A DNA stretch of 36,759 bases. Source: AVCC01 sp041736255. GTDB taxonomy: Bacteria > Pseudomonadota > Gammaproteobacteria > Burkholderiales > Burkholderiaceae_D. This document shows, piece after piece, positions 24,822-33,288 of the stretch. The position numbers and the translations under genes were made by a program. The stretch covers positions 1 to 36,759 of the forward strand of contig JBGSTZ010000076.1 of NCBI GenBank assembly GCA_041736255.1, given 5' to 3'. The notes beneath the pieces were generated by a model. It did no database searches, was not told where the DNA came from, and saw nothing but the letters and a program-made list of their open reading frames with translations. Each line of letters begins with the position of its first letter. Positions within the stretch are counted from its first letter, which is position 1.

Positions 24822-24913
24822 GCTGCAGATGTTTGCCCATGCGAGCCTCTGCAAGAAAACAACCAGCATCGCCAATGAATGCAGCAAAAAGTGGTGTAAC
24901 AAGCGGAGACGAC

Positions 24914-25717
24914 ATGAGCGCAGGACTGAGCATTAACAATATCGAAGTCATTTACAACCACGTGATCCTGGTACTCAAAGGCGTTTCGCTGGAGGTGCCA
25001 GAAGGCAAAATCGTGGCCCTGCTGGGCGCCAATGGCGCCGGCAAGAGCACTACCCTGAAAGCCATTTCGAATTTGCTGGCGGCAGAACGCGGCGACGTCA
25101 CCAAGGGCAGCATCGAATACCGCGGCGAGCGGATCGACCAGCTAACGCCAAATGATCTGGTAAAGCGCGGCGTGATCCAGGTCATGGAAGGCCGCCATTG
25201 CTTCGCCCATTTGTCGATCGAAGACAATCTGCTGACCGGCGCCTATACGCGCGAAATCAGCAGCGCTGAGGTGAAAATTGAGCTGGAAAAGATTTACGAC
25301 TACTTCCCGCGATTGAAAACCCGTCGCAAGTCACAGGCCGGCTACACCTCGGGGGGCGAACAACAAATGTGCGCAATCGGCCGCGCGATGATGGCCAAGC
25401 CGTCGATGATTTTGCTCGACGAGCCGTCGATGGGGCTGGCGCCGCAACTGGTCGAAGAGATTTTCGAGATCGTCAAAGAACTCAATACCAAGGAAAACGT
25501 ATCTTTCCTGCTGGCCGAACAGAACACCATGGTGGCGCTGCGCTATGCGGACTTCGGCTACATCCTGGAAAACGGCCGCGTCGTGATGGAGGGCCTGGCC
25601 GCTGATCTGGCCACCAATGAAGACGTAAAAGAGTTTTATCTCGGCATCTCCGGTGCCGGTCGCACCAGTTTTCGCGACATGAAATTTTACCGTCGACGCA
25701 AACGCTGGCTGGCCTGA
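24914..25717 (+). CDS. LivF-like ABC transporter ATP-binding protein
   Basis: The protein has 267 residues. Walker A GANGAGKST is near residue 38-46, the RGVIQVMEGRHCFAHLSIED Q-loop region follows, then TSGGEQQMCAIGRAMM (signature) and MILLDEPSMGLAP (Walker B). The SMGLAPQLVEEIFEIV stretch is typical of LivF. The C-terminal extension GRTSFRDMKFYRRRKRWLA, rich in Arg and Lys, is longer than in E. coli LivF. The ATG at 24914 follows GCGGAG by 5 bp. It completes the transporter. Confidence 0.92.
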   Translation: MSAGLSINNIEVIYNHVILVLKGVSLEVPEGKIVALLGANGAGKSTTLKAISNLLAAERGDVTKGSIEYRGERIDQLTPNDLVKRGVIQVMEGRHCFAHLSIEDNLLTGAYTREISSAEVKIELEKIYDYFPRLKTRRKSQAGYTSGGEQQMCAIGRAMMAKPSMILLDEPSMGLAPQLVEEIFEIVKELNTKENVSFLLAEQNTMVALRYADFGYILENGRVVMEGLAADLATNEDVKEFYLGISGAGRTSFRDMKFYRRRKRWLA

Positions 25718-25825
25718 TGCCTGATGCCTGATAGTGCCTGTTGCCAAATACGAACGCAGGCACGCACAACCAAATTTGATTTCACCTCTGCTCACCAGCG
25801 CTTGCGCGCCTGAAATAGGATTCCC

Positions 25826-27076
25826 ATGTCCAAATATCTTGATGCACTAGAAACCCGCACACACGACGAACGCGAACGCGAACTAATGTTGCGCTTGCCA
25901 AAATTGATTGCACTGGCACAACAGGCACCCGGCTGGCGGCGCATTTTGGGCCAGACTGTCGCCGCCGATATCAACTCGCGCACAGCGCTGGCGCATCTGC
26001 CGGTGACGCGCAAATCGGACCTGCATGATTTGCAGGCGCAGGCATTACCGTTCGGCGACATGACCACCATTGCGCCAGCACAGATGCGCCACCTGTTCAT
26101 GTCACCGGGGCCGATTTTCGATCCGGAAGGGCAAGGCCAGGATTGGTGGCGTTTTGGGCGGCCAATGTATGCGCTCGGCCTGCGCGCCGGACACGTGGTG
26201 CAAAATTGCTTTTCCTATCACTTCACGCCGGCCGCTTTCATGGTCGAAAGCGCAGCCGCGCAACTCGGTTGCCCGGTAATTCCGGCCGGCAGCGGACAGA
26301 CGGAAATGCAGGTCGAGGCAATGGTTGCACTGCAGCCGACGGCCTATGTCGGCACTCCGAGCTTTCTGAAAATTATCCTCGAAAAGGCGATTGAGATGGG
26401 TGCCGACATTAGCTGCATGCAGCGCGCGCTGGTCGGCGCCGAAGCACTGCCGCCATCCCTGCGTGCCTGGTTGCAAGAGCATGGTGTGCCGCACGTATTG
26501 CAGCTGTACGCGTCAGCCGACATCGGTAATATCGCTTATGAAACCGAAACCGACGGCCAGGTCAATCCCGGCATGGTGCTGGATGAAGACATCCTGCTGG
26601 AAATCGTGCGTCCCGGCACCGGCGATCCGGTCGCACCCGGCGAAGTCGGTGAAGTCGTCGTCACGTCGTTCAACCCCGATTACCCGCTGATCCGCTTCGG
26701 CACCGGCGATATGTCGGCGATTCTTCCCGGCATTTCACCGTGCGGGCGCACCAATATCCGCATCAAGGGCTGGATGGGCCGCGCCGACCAGACCACCAAA
26801 GTACGCGCAATGTTCGTGCATCCGTCGCAAGTAGCGCAAATCGTCAGCCGCCATCCGGAAATCGCCAAGGCGCGGCTGGTGATCTCTGGCGTGATGGCCA
26901 GCGACATCATGACGCTGCACTGTGAAGCGGCAGACGTGCTAACAGACACTGCCGCGTTAGCCATCGTCGAGACTATCCGCGATGTCACAAAATTGCGCGG
27001 CCAGGTGCAGCAAGTGGCAATCGGCACGCTGCCTAACGACGGCATCGTGATCGAAGATGCGCGCAAGTACGAGTGA
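25826..27076 (+). CDS. PaaK-like AMP-dependent ligase with altered P-loop
   Basis: The protein has 416 residues, similar to phenylacetate-CoA ligase (PaaK). It keeps PAGSGQTEMQVEAMVALQPT, RFGTGDMSAILPG (A7 Gly-Asp) and GWMGRADQTTKVRAMFVHPS (hinge and C-terminal domain). Where PaaK has the ATP-binding SSGTTG.PT loop, it has FMSPGPIFDPEGQGQDWW, and the A5 motif reads YASADIGNIAYE. This loop may still bind nucleotide or the enzyme may have another role. A candidate for the terminal lysine is in EDARKYE. It ends the transporter operon and is likely to act on the same acid. Function stays unproven. Confidence 0.8.
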   Translation: MSKYLDALETRTHDERERELMLRLPKLIALAQQAPGWRRILGQTVAADINSRTALAHLPVTRKSDLHDLQAQALPFGDMTTIAPAQMRHLFMSPGPIFDPEGQGQDWWRFGRPMYALGLRAGHVVQNCFSYHFTPAAFMVESAAAQLGCPVIPAGSGQTEMQVEAMVALQPTAYVGTPSFLKIILEKAIEMGADISCMQRALVGAEALPPSLRAWLQEHGVPHVLQLYASADIGNIAYETETDGQVNPGMVLDEDILLEIVRPGTGDPVAPGEVGEVVVTSFNPDYPLIRFGTGDMSAILPGISPCGRTNIRIKGWMGRADQTTKVRAMFVHPSQVAQIVSRHPEIAKARLVISGVMASDIMTLHCEAADVLTDTAALAIVETIRDVTKLRGQVQQVAIGTLPNDGIVIEDARKYE

Positions 27077-27184
27077 AGGATTGATGTAAAACTGACGAGG
27101 AATTGACCGTAGCCGCAGGCAGAGTTTGCGGATTCGGTGGCACAATTCGATTCCCGTCATTTTTATTGTCAGCGAGAATACCGT

Positions 27185-27751
27185 ATGCCGCATTCCCACG
27201 CACAACAGGCCCGAGAAATTCTCGCCCATGCCGAACTGATTTTTGATGAAGACGCAGTGCAGGCTGGGGTGGATCGGGTTGCCGCCGATCTCAATGCACG
27301 CTTCGATCATGCCGATAGCGAAGCTTATCCGCTAGTGCTAGGTGTGATGGGCGGCGCAGTAGTATTCGCAGGCCAGTTGCTCACGCGCCTGAAATTCCCG
27401 CTTGAATTCGATTACATCCACGTCACACGTTACGGCAACCAGCATCAGGGCGGCCATATCGAATGGAAAGTCGAGCCGCGTGCCGACGTTCGCGGTCGCA
27501 CTCTGATCGTGCTGGACGACATTCTCGACGAAGGCGAAACCCTGGCGCACGTCAAGCAACGGCTGCTGGATATGGGCGCCAAGGAAGTGTTGCTGACGGT
27601 ATTCGCGGACAAGGATATCGGCAAGAGCAAGCCGGTCACCGCCGACTATATCGGCCTGACGCTGCCGGACAAATTCGTCATCGGGTTCGGCATGGACGCC
27701 TACGGCTACTGGCGCAATCTCGGCAGCATTTGGGCTATACCACCGAAGTAA
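27185..27751 (+). CDS. hpt: Hypoxanthine (guanine) phosphoribosyltransferase
   Basis: This purine-salvage enzyme transfers the ribose-phosphate of PRPP to hypoxanthine or guanine. The 188-residue protein has the PRPP loop VLDDILDEGETL (109-120). It also has GVMGGAVVFAGQLLTRLKFP, the TRYGNQHQGGHIEW mobile loop and LPDKFVIGFGMDAYGYWRNL (base binding). Glu replaces the usual Thr-like position in the PRPP loop (DEGETL, not DTGxTL). The ATG at 27185 is chosen over an earlier frame start. It is convergent with the roxA gene; a palindromic repeat lies between them. Confidence 0.9.
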   Translation: MPHSHAQQAREILAHAELIFDEDAVQAGVDRVAADLNARFDHADSEAYPLVLGVMGGAVVFAGQLLTRLKFPLEFDYIHVTRYGNQHQGGHIEWKVEPRADVRGRTLIVLDDILDEGETLAHVKQRLLDMGAKEVLLTVFADKDIGKSKPVTADYIGLTLPDKFVIGFGMDAYGYWRNLGSIWAIPPK

Positions 27752-27774
27752 TGCGATGCGCGGGTGTGCTGGTA

Positions 27775-27835
27775 GGTGCGAATTTATTCGCATTGGTTCA
27801 CATGAAGCAGAGACGCGTGCGAATAAATTCGCACC
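27775..27835. repeat. REP-like palindrome between convergent genes
   Basis: GGTGCGAATTTATTCGCA (27775-27792) and its exact inverse TGCGAATAAATTCGCACC (27818-27835) are 18 bp each with a 25-bp spacer. Each arm itself also holds the small palindrome TGCGAAT..ATTCGCA. The sequence type GTGCGAATTTATTCGCAC is common between betaproteobacterial genes. It lies between the hpt and roxA stops and may also end both transcripts. Confidence 0.8.
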
Positions 27836-27895
27836 CACGAGTGCGCATGTGGAACAGATGCGATTGTGCGCTGGGCATCTACAATACTCTGGCGG

Positions 27896-29041
27896 TCATT
27901 CCTGAAAGTACCAATAACCGCAATTTACCCATTGTGTTAGCGCGCCCACGAACTCTGGATTTTGCAGGCCGACGTGCAACAACGCATGGCTCAGGCATTC
28001 ATTGTCACAAAGAGCCAGCACCGCGGCTTGGCAGGCAGCGCCGAACGCAAAGCGCTCGCCTTCGATGTAGCAAACCCCTTGGCTTACTGTCTGGTCGACA
28101 TAAAAACAGCGTAAGCCTCCTATCCTTATCAGGGAATGCTGCATCAGTTGATCGGCCAATTCCGTCTCGTCAAATGGTTCCTCCAGAACTTGCAAATCCA
28201 GCGCGCACTTGGACTTTGACAGGAAACTGCCGGCGAAATCGGCCACTAATGCATCGTTATCAAGAATGCTCTGAAGCTGCGCTTTGATTCGTGCAAAATC
28301 GCTGGCATTGATTTGCCCTTGATTTTGATGCATCGGTCGCTTGGGATCGCAAATGAGCGCATTGCCAAGCTCTTTATCAATCACATAATCAGCCAGTCCG
28401 CTGAGCATATCTTGGGCCGATTTACTTCTAAACCCGACCGAAAAGCTCATCGAATGTTCAAGCGATACGCCATCATGGGGAAAGCCGGGCGGAATATACA
28501 GAATATCGCCGGGCAGCAATTCAACATCGATAATAGCGTCGAACGGATCGGTATGCAGCAGCGCTGCATGGGCGGCGAATTGCCTGTGATTTCCCAGGTC
28601 GCCGACGCGCCAGTGACGCCGCCCCGAGCCCTGACAGATAAACACATCATAAAGATCAATATGCGGCCCTACCCCGCCGCCCGGCGTGGCGTAACTGATC
28701 ATCACATCATCCAAACGCCACTTGGGAATAAACGAAAAAGGCGCAACCAGCGCCGCGACTTCCGGCGACCAATGATTTACCGCCTGCACGATCAAAGACC
28801 AACCTTCCTCGCCCAAATGTTCGTAAGACTCAAACGGGCCGACTTCGGCTTGCCATGCACCGTCTTTTTTATAAACAAGGCGTGACTCAACTTCTTCTTC
28901 GCAGGCAAGTCCAGCCAACGCATCCGGGCTGATCAAATCGGAAAAATGTTCAAAACCCTGGCGAATCACCACCGGTTTTTGTTGCCAGTAATGTGCAAGA
29001 AAGTCTTCAAGTGAAAAATCAACAAGGTTCAGTTTTAACAT
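27896..29041 (-). CDS. roxA: 50S ribosomal protein L16 arginine hydroxylase RoxA (YcfD-type)
   Basis: RoxA/YcfD is a 2-oxoglutarate and Fe(II)-dependent JmjC-type oxygenase that hydroxylates an arginine of ribosomal protein L16. The protein has 381 residues (E. coli about 373). The JmjC core shows the iron ligands H127 and D129 (GPHIDLYDVFICQGSG) and H189 (PPGFPHDGVSLEHS). WRLDDVMISYATPGGGVG lies before them and MSFSVGFRSKS after. The C-terminal winged-helix part is present (QHSLIRIGGLRCFYV). The ATG at 29041 matches the family start; an earlier in-frame codon at 29080 adds 13 unlikely residues. Confidence 0.92.
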   Translation of the reverse strand: MLKLNLVDFSLEDFLAHYWQQKPVVIRQGFEHFSDLISPDALAGLACEEEVESRLVYKKDGAWQAEVGPFESYEHLGEEGWSLIVQAVNHWSPEVAALVAPFSFIPKWRLDDVMISYATPGGGVGPHIDLYDVFICQGSGRRHWRVGDLGNHRQFAAHAALLHTDPFDAIIDVELLPGDILYIPPGFPHDGVSLEHSMSFSVGFRSKSAQDMLSGLADYVIDKELGNALICDPKRPMHQNQGQINASDFARIKAQLQSILDNDALVADFAGSFLSKSKCALDLQVLEEPFDETELADQLMQHSLIRIGGLRCFYVDQTVSQGVCYIEGERFAFGAACQAAVLALCDNECLSHALLHVGLQNPEFVGALTQWVNCGYWYFQE

Positions 29042-29375
29042 AAGGCGCACACAGGAGAAATGGGATGCCTGTTTTACCACTTATGCGCCAACAGAAATAT
29101 CATCTAGATCAAAGAATTCGAGATTGGAATTTTGTGCATCAGAAAAATTGCGCCGAACTGTTTGTATCGACCCGCCCGCATGGTGAGCAAACGATTGTAT
29201 TCTGCGGGGTGTTTGGGCTACAGGTGATGCATTGATGCATTGATGCATTGATGCATTGATGCATTGATTGATGGGCAGAGCGCACAATTTCTGGATGCGC
29301 CCGCCCCGCCATCAATTCGACGATCTTTCTGCTTCCCTGCAATATCAGTCTTTCAAATACCCGCGTGCCGTAGGG
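29042..29375. other. Gene-free stretch between roxA and the fusion gene
   Basis: These 334 bp hold the roxA promoter region (minus strand) and the 3' side of the large fusion gene. The only clear structure is an 8-bp tandem repeat at 29225-29264. No further gene was seen. A GC-rich terminator after the fusion gene was not found. Confidence 0.5.
29225..29264. repeat. Five tandem copies of an 8-bp unit
   Basis: TGATGCAT is repeated five times in 40 bp, followed by a partial TGATTGATG. The unit contains the palindrome ATGCAT. The period of 8 is not a multiple of 3, so copy-number change would shift any frame across it. It lies about 180 bp upstream of roxA and beyond the 3' end of the fusion gene. 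Confidence 0.85.
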
Positions 29376-32300
29376 CTAGTCCCCCAGCGCGTGCTTTTTT
29401 TGCTGGTGCCATTTCTGTGCAATCGCTTCTGCCGCTTTCTTTCCCGCGATAAAAGCATGGTCTGAATTGTAGTATTCCCATTCGCTATAGCGTCCCGCCA
29501 ACACAATGTCGTGAGCCGTCAGCCAGCTCTTGACCGTGGCGACATTTTTGGCCCGCGCGTGGTCGTAGACTACGTATGCATAAGGCATATCGACCTGGTT
29601 GGCCGTGATCAAGGTGTCGTCGGAATTCAATATCCCGACCTTGACGCAGTCTGCCATACAGCGCTCAATCAGGCTCGGGCCATTCTCCGGCAACGGCTTC
29701 CAGCGAGAATACGATATTTCGCACGTCAAACCAAAGCCGCCGGGAGGGTTGCAGCCAGGACTGGCATTACCCTGGACAAAAATACGGTGGAAGATCGTAT
29801 CTTCCGGATAATAAATCCAATGCTTGTCGGTTATGTTTTCCCGGTTGATACCGAGATTCACGCAGCGCACCGAGATATGCTGCAATCCGCGGGCCGCTTG
29901 CCGGACTTCTTCCGGCGCTTGCTCTCCAATGAGCTTGATCAATTCCGGCAACGGCATGGTACTGATCAAGTTTTCATAAGAAAAACGGCGACCGTCGGCG
30001 AGCGCCACAATGCGCTGGATGGGCGAAATTTGCACCACGCTGGCATTTAATTCGAGCGTACCCTTAAGGTGCGGAAGAAAGCCTGACATCAAGGCCTGGA
30101 AACCACCGCGCAACGGGTAGCCGAATCGCGCATTCGGACCCATCGGCTTGGCAACCGGTTCCAGTGCGCCCTCGATAATTTCTTCCAGGTCGGGTAGTGG
30201 AACTCGCCCCCCTAGCCACGAGGTTTCCATCTCCGTCAAAGGCACGGTCCATAATTTCTTGTTGTACGGAATGGCGAAATGCTTGGCAATGCCGGCACCC
30301 CATATTTTATAAATGAACTCTTCGAAATTGCGTGGTTCGCCGTATCTCGATGAGGAAGGCAGGCTTTGTGCATCAGAGGCAATGTCCACGCTGCCATCGG
30401 CGCAACAGTCCTCGATTGTTTTCGTTTCGGCGCATTGCACCCCAGCTTTAGGGTCCGATTGAAGCGAATTTCCAAACCGTGCTTCGATCGCGCCGACGAT
30501 GCATTCCTTGATAACGGCTGGAGGCAATCCATACAGTGCACCCTGGAACGGGTAACGGGTATGAACTCCCTTGCTGTACACCCACGCTTCACGATTCTGC
30601 CAATGGACATTGGAGCCGAGCAAAATATGGTAAAGGTTTTGCACATAAGAATCGTTGGAAAACATGATGTGTCCGGCATGATCGAAAGTGAATCCTTTAT
30701 CCTCGATCGAGCGGCACCATCCTCCCACTGTCGCATTTTTTTCCAGCAACAAGCTATCCTGCCCGAGGTGGTAGGCTGCGCTGAGCCCGGTTGGACCGGC
30801 GCCGACAATCACGCATTTGACCTTGTGCAGGGCTGCGGGGGTACGCAACAGATTGACTTTCACGTTTGGCTCGGAAGAGTTCTGCGCAGCGATGGCCTCG
30901 TTGGTTTGCCGCGAAGGCAGGGTCTCCATCAGTGCATGCATTTGTTGCGCCGTCGCATCCCATGAAGTAGCTGAAACTATCTGGCGCATTCTGGACGCCA
31001 TTTTTACTTTTTGCTCAGGGGTGGCCACCAATGCCGCTTCGCATGCGGCGATGAAGGCGGGAGCGTCGGCTGCGACCGCAACCACATCGCTGAAAAGCAG
31101 CACCACATCGGCAATCGGCGTGCTAACAATCGGAAGTTCGGCCGCCATGTATTCGAGGGTCTTGGTAGGGCTAATGAACTGCGTAGCTTCATTGAGCGCA
31201 AATGGAAGCAAACACACATCCCATCCGGCCAGAAAATGCGGCAGCGCCTTGTACGACTGCTGCCCGAGATAATGAATATTCTGACGTTGCGGCAACGTAG
31301 CGGGATCTATTTTGACAACGGGGCCGACCAAAACAATTTGCCATTGCGAATGCGCATCGGCCAGCTGCGAAATGAGCTCGGTATCGAAGCGTTCATCGAT
31401 CACGCCGTAATACCCAAGCCGCGGCCTTGGGATATCCAGGTGAGCCGGATGTGAGTTGGCTTTATCGAGCGCTTGCTCGAAATGGACAACATCAACACTA
31501 CTTGGCAAGCAATGCACATTCGAATGACGTTCGCATTTGGCCCGGTACAAACTAGGTCCGCCGGCAAAAACCAGATCGGCCCGCCCCAGCAGGGCTTTCT
31601 CGCGCTGCAATAGTTGTTTCGGTGAATTCTTGAATGCGGACAATTCGTCCATGCAGTCGTATATCACCAGACGCGGGCGCAGTTGCTGCAGCAAGGGCAA
31701 CGCCATCGGTGTGTAAAACCAGACGATGGGGTCGTCGAGCGGAGTCACCTGCTTAAGCAAGAGCTGCAATACGGCCAGTTGATCGTCGTGAAACCCTGTC
31801 GCCTTAATCGGCGTGTGCGGCTGGCACACCGTAACATTGGGTGCCGGCGTAGACAGTTTGAGGTAACTTGGCCCATCGTGCCAAATCGGTTCTTCTACGA
31901 ACACCACGTGATAATACGCAGCGAGCCGCGCCAGTAAGTGTTGCGGCCGTTGATATACGAAGTCCCAGCGAAGATGGGAAAAAACAACGATAGTTTGCAT
32001 ATTAGCTCTTTCTTGCCCCGCAGGAGCATAGGTTGAACATAGTTTTTCTGTCATGCTCTGGGCCTGCCGCAAACCCATAGCGTACGGCTCGGACAAAACC
32101 CGTTGCAGTTGATTCCCGCTTGCAAGATTTACATCCCATAAGCCGCTGTGATGCCAAAAATTTTCATCTTCCCAATCCGGTCTGTCTATCACCGGGTACA
32201 TGCAGATGCCGCGTATATCCCCGCCTTTTTGTCTGGCGAGCGCAACTTCCTCCGCCATCTCCTTGATCCAGTTGCCACGACCGCTGCCGACATGGCTGGT

Positions 32301-33194
32301 TTCGGCCAGCAACACCGGCCGCTGGTAGCGCTGACATACTGTCAAAAGCAGTTGGTGTAGCGGCGCGCGGCGCGGATCGTCCAGATGCCACCACAATCTG
32401 AGATTGCTCCCACTTTCCCACTGATTGCTGTGGTAGTAATTGAGGCCGATCAAATCAACATAACATGGCGCACCGCCCAGTTCCGGTTCCGTTATTCCGC
32501 ACAGCATGTCCAATGCCTCAAACTGCGACTCGCGCCATGAAGCGGCGGAGGCCGCCCAATCCGGTCGGTCGGGCGGCGCTATGACGTGAATCAGCGGGTC
32601 GCAGTGCATGATGCGCGCACGTGGATTTACCTCCCAGATCGCATTGCAGCCCGCGATAGTCGCCCGCACCAACTGGCGTTTGCCTTCGACGCCGGCGTTG
32701 ATTTTGTCCATATTGGCGCAAGTGAACATGTGCACCGACAGCCCCCAACTGGTGAACGAAATCTCGTTGATCGGCGAATAAATCGGCGCCGCCTCGGAAT
32801 ACGGCGCCAAAAATACCGTCAGCGCCCGGCATAAACGTGCAAACCGTTCGACAAATTGCGGCGAAAATAAATCGACATCGAGCGGCCAGCCGTAATGGCA
32901 AAAGGTCCAGCAGATTTGCAGGCCCATTTCCTGCGCCACTCGCGCCCGCTCTTCCAGAGCGGAAAAATCGAACTGCCCGTCCCGCTCCACCAAGCGCCAA
33001 CCCACGCTTTCGCGCACGGTTCGAATTCCGAACTGGTGCAGCAGCGCATAGTCCTCGCGCACCTGGCTCAAGTGCCCGGTCGCGGAATTCATGTTTAAGG
33101 CTTTTCCGGCATGCGTAATATGGTCTGCACCTTCATAGCCGGCCTGCCAGAAAGTGAGGAAAGGTGATGCCGACAGGTCGACCGGCTCAGACAT
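29376..33194 (-). CDS. Three-domain fusion: GH1-like glycosidase, GT4-like glycosyltransferase, UGM-like flavoprotein
   Basis: One 1272-residue frame with three enzyme domains. Residues about 10-385 are a clan GH-A (GH1-like) TIM barrel with NIGH-type acid/base E143 (SPINEISF) and nucleophile candidate E298 (VLLAETSH). Residues about 399-760 are a GT-B glycosyltransferase, GT4-like: IVVFSHLRWDFVYQRPQHLL at the front, and late FISPTKTLEYMAAELPIVST. Residues about 793-1265 are an FAD/NAD-binding amine-oxidoreductase fold close to UDP-galactopyranose mutase: CVIVGAGPTGLSAAYHLG, KNATVGGWCRS, KLWTVPLTEMETSWLGGR and GYPLRGGFQALMSG. A Cys/Ser-rich insert lies at about 910-952. AAGGAG precedes the start at 33194. 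It is last in the M24-galK-GH2 operon. Roles in galactofuranose or galactoside glycan handling are inference. Confidence 0.85.
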   Translation of the reverse strand: MSEPVDLSASPFLTFWQAGYEGADHITHAGKALNMNSATGHLSQVREDYALLHQFGIRTVRESVGWRLVERDGQFDFSALEERARVAQEMGLQICWTFCHYGWPLDVDLFSPQFVERFARLCRALTVFLAPYSEAAPIYSPINEISFTSWGLSVHMFTCANMDKINAGVEGKRQLVRATIAGCNAIWEVNPRARIMHCDPLIHVIAPPDRPDWAASAASWRESQFEALDMLCGITEPELGGAPCYVDLIGLNYYHSNQWESGSNLRLWWHLDDPRRAPLHQLLLTVCQRYQRPVLLAETSHVGSGRGNWIKEMAEEVALARQKGGDIRGICMYPVIDRPDWEDENFWHHSGLWDVNLASGNQLQRVLSEPYAMGLRQAQSMTEKLCSTYAPAGQERANMQTIVVFSHLRWDFVYQRPQHLLARLAAYYHVVFVEEPIWHDGPSYLKLSTPAPNVTVCQPHTPIKATGFHDDQLAVLQLLLKQVTPLDDPIVWFYTPMALPLLQQLRPRLVIYDCMDELSAFKNSPKQLLQREKALLGRADLVFAGGPSLYRAKCERHSNVHCLPSSVDVVHFEQALDKANSHPAHLDIPRPRLGYYGVIDERFDTELISQLADAHSQWQIVLVGPVVKIDPATLPQRQNIHYLGQQSYKALPHFLAGWDVCLLPFALNEATQFISPTKTLEYMAAELPIVSTPIADVVLLFSDVVAVAADAPAFIAACEAALVATPEQKVKMASRMRQIVSATSWDATAQQMHALMETLPSRQTNEAIAAQNSSEPNVKVNLLRTPAALHKVKCVIVGAGPTGLSAAYHLGQDSLLLEKNATVGGWCRSIEDKGFTFDHAGHIMFSNDSYVQNLYHILLGSNVHWQNREAWVYSKGVHTRYPFQGALYGLPPAVIKECIVGAIEARFGNSLQSDPKAGVQCAETKTIEDCCADGSVDIASDAQSLPSSSRYGEPRNFEEFIYKIWGAGIAKHFAIPYNKKLWTVPLTEMETSWLGGRVPLPDLEEIIEGALEPVAKPMGPNARFGYPLRGGFQALMSGFLPHLKGTLELNASVVQISPIQRIVALADGRRFSYENLISTMPLPELIKLIGEQAPEEVRQAARGLQHISVRCVNLGINRENITDKHWIYYPEDTIFHRIFVQGNASPGCNPPGGFGLTCEISYSRWKPLPENGPSLIERCMADCVKVGILNSDDTLITANQVDMPYAYVVYDHARAKNVATVKSWLTAHDIVLAGRYSEWEYYNSDHAFIAGKKAAEAIAQKWHQQKKHALGD

Positions 33195-33288
33195 GGTTAG
33201 GCTCCTTGAAAACGGTCATCACGCCAGCTCAAAATGGCGGGGCCTGGGAATTTTTCCCATGCAGAACCAGTGCGACATGCACGATAAA

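Noticed and set aside
27463..28287. 274-residue plus-strand frame across hpt and roxA
   Set aside because: It covers two real genes in wrong frames and strands and the palindromic repeat between them; the peptide is Arg-rich without domains.
29225..29264. Direct repeats considered as a CRISPR array
   Set aside because: Units are 8 bp, contiguous and without spacers, and no cas genes are near.
29081..29287. Short minus-strand frame with INQCINASMHQ-type repeats
   Set aside because: The repeat peptide comes only from the 8-bp tandem DNA repeat; no ribosome site or known domain supports a gene.
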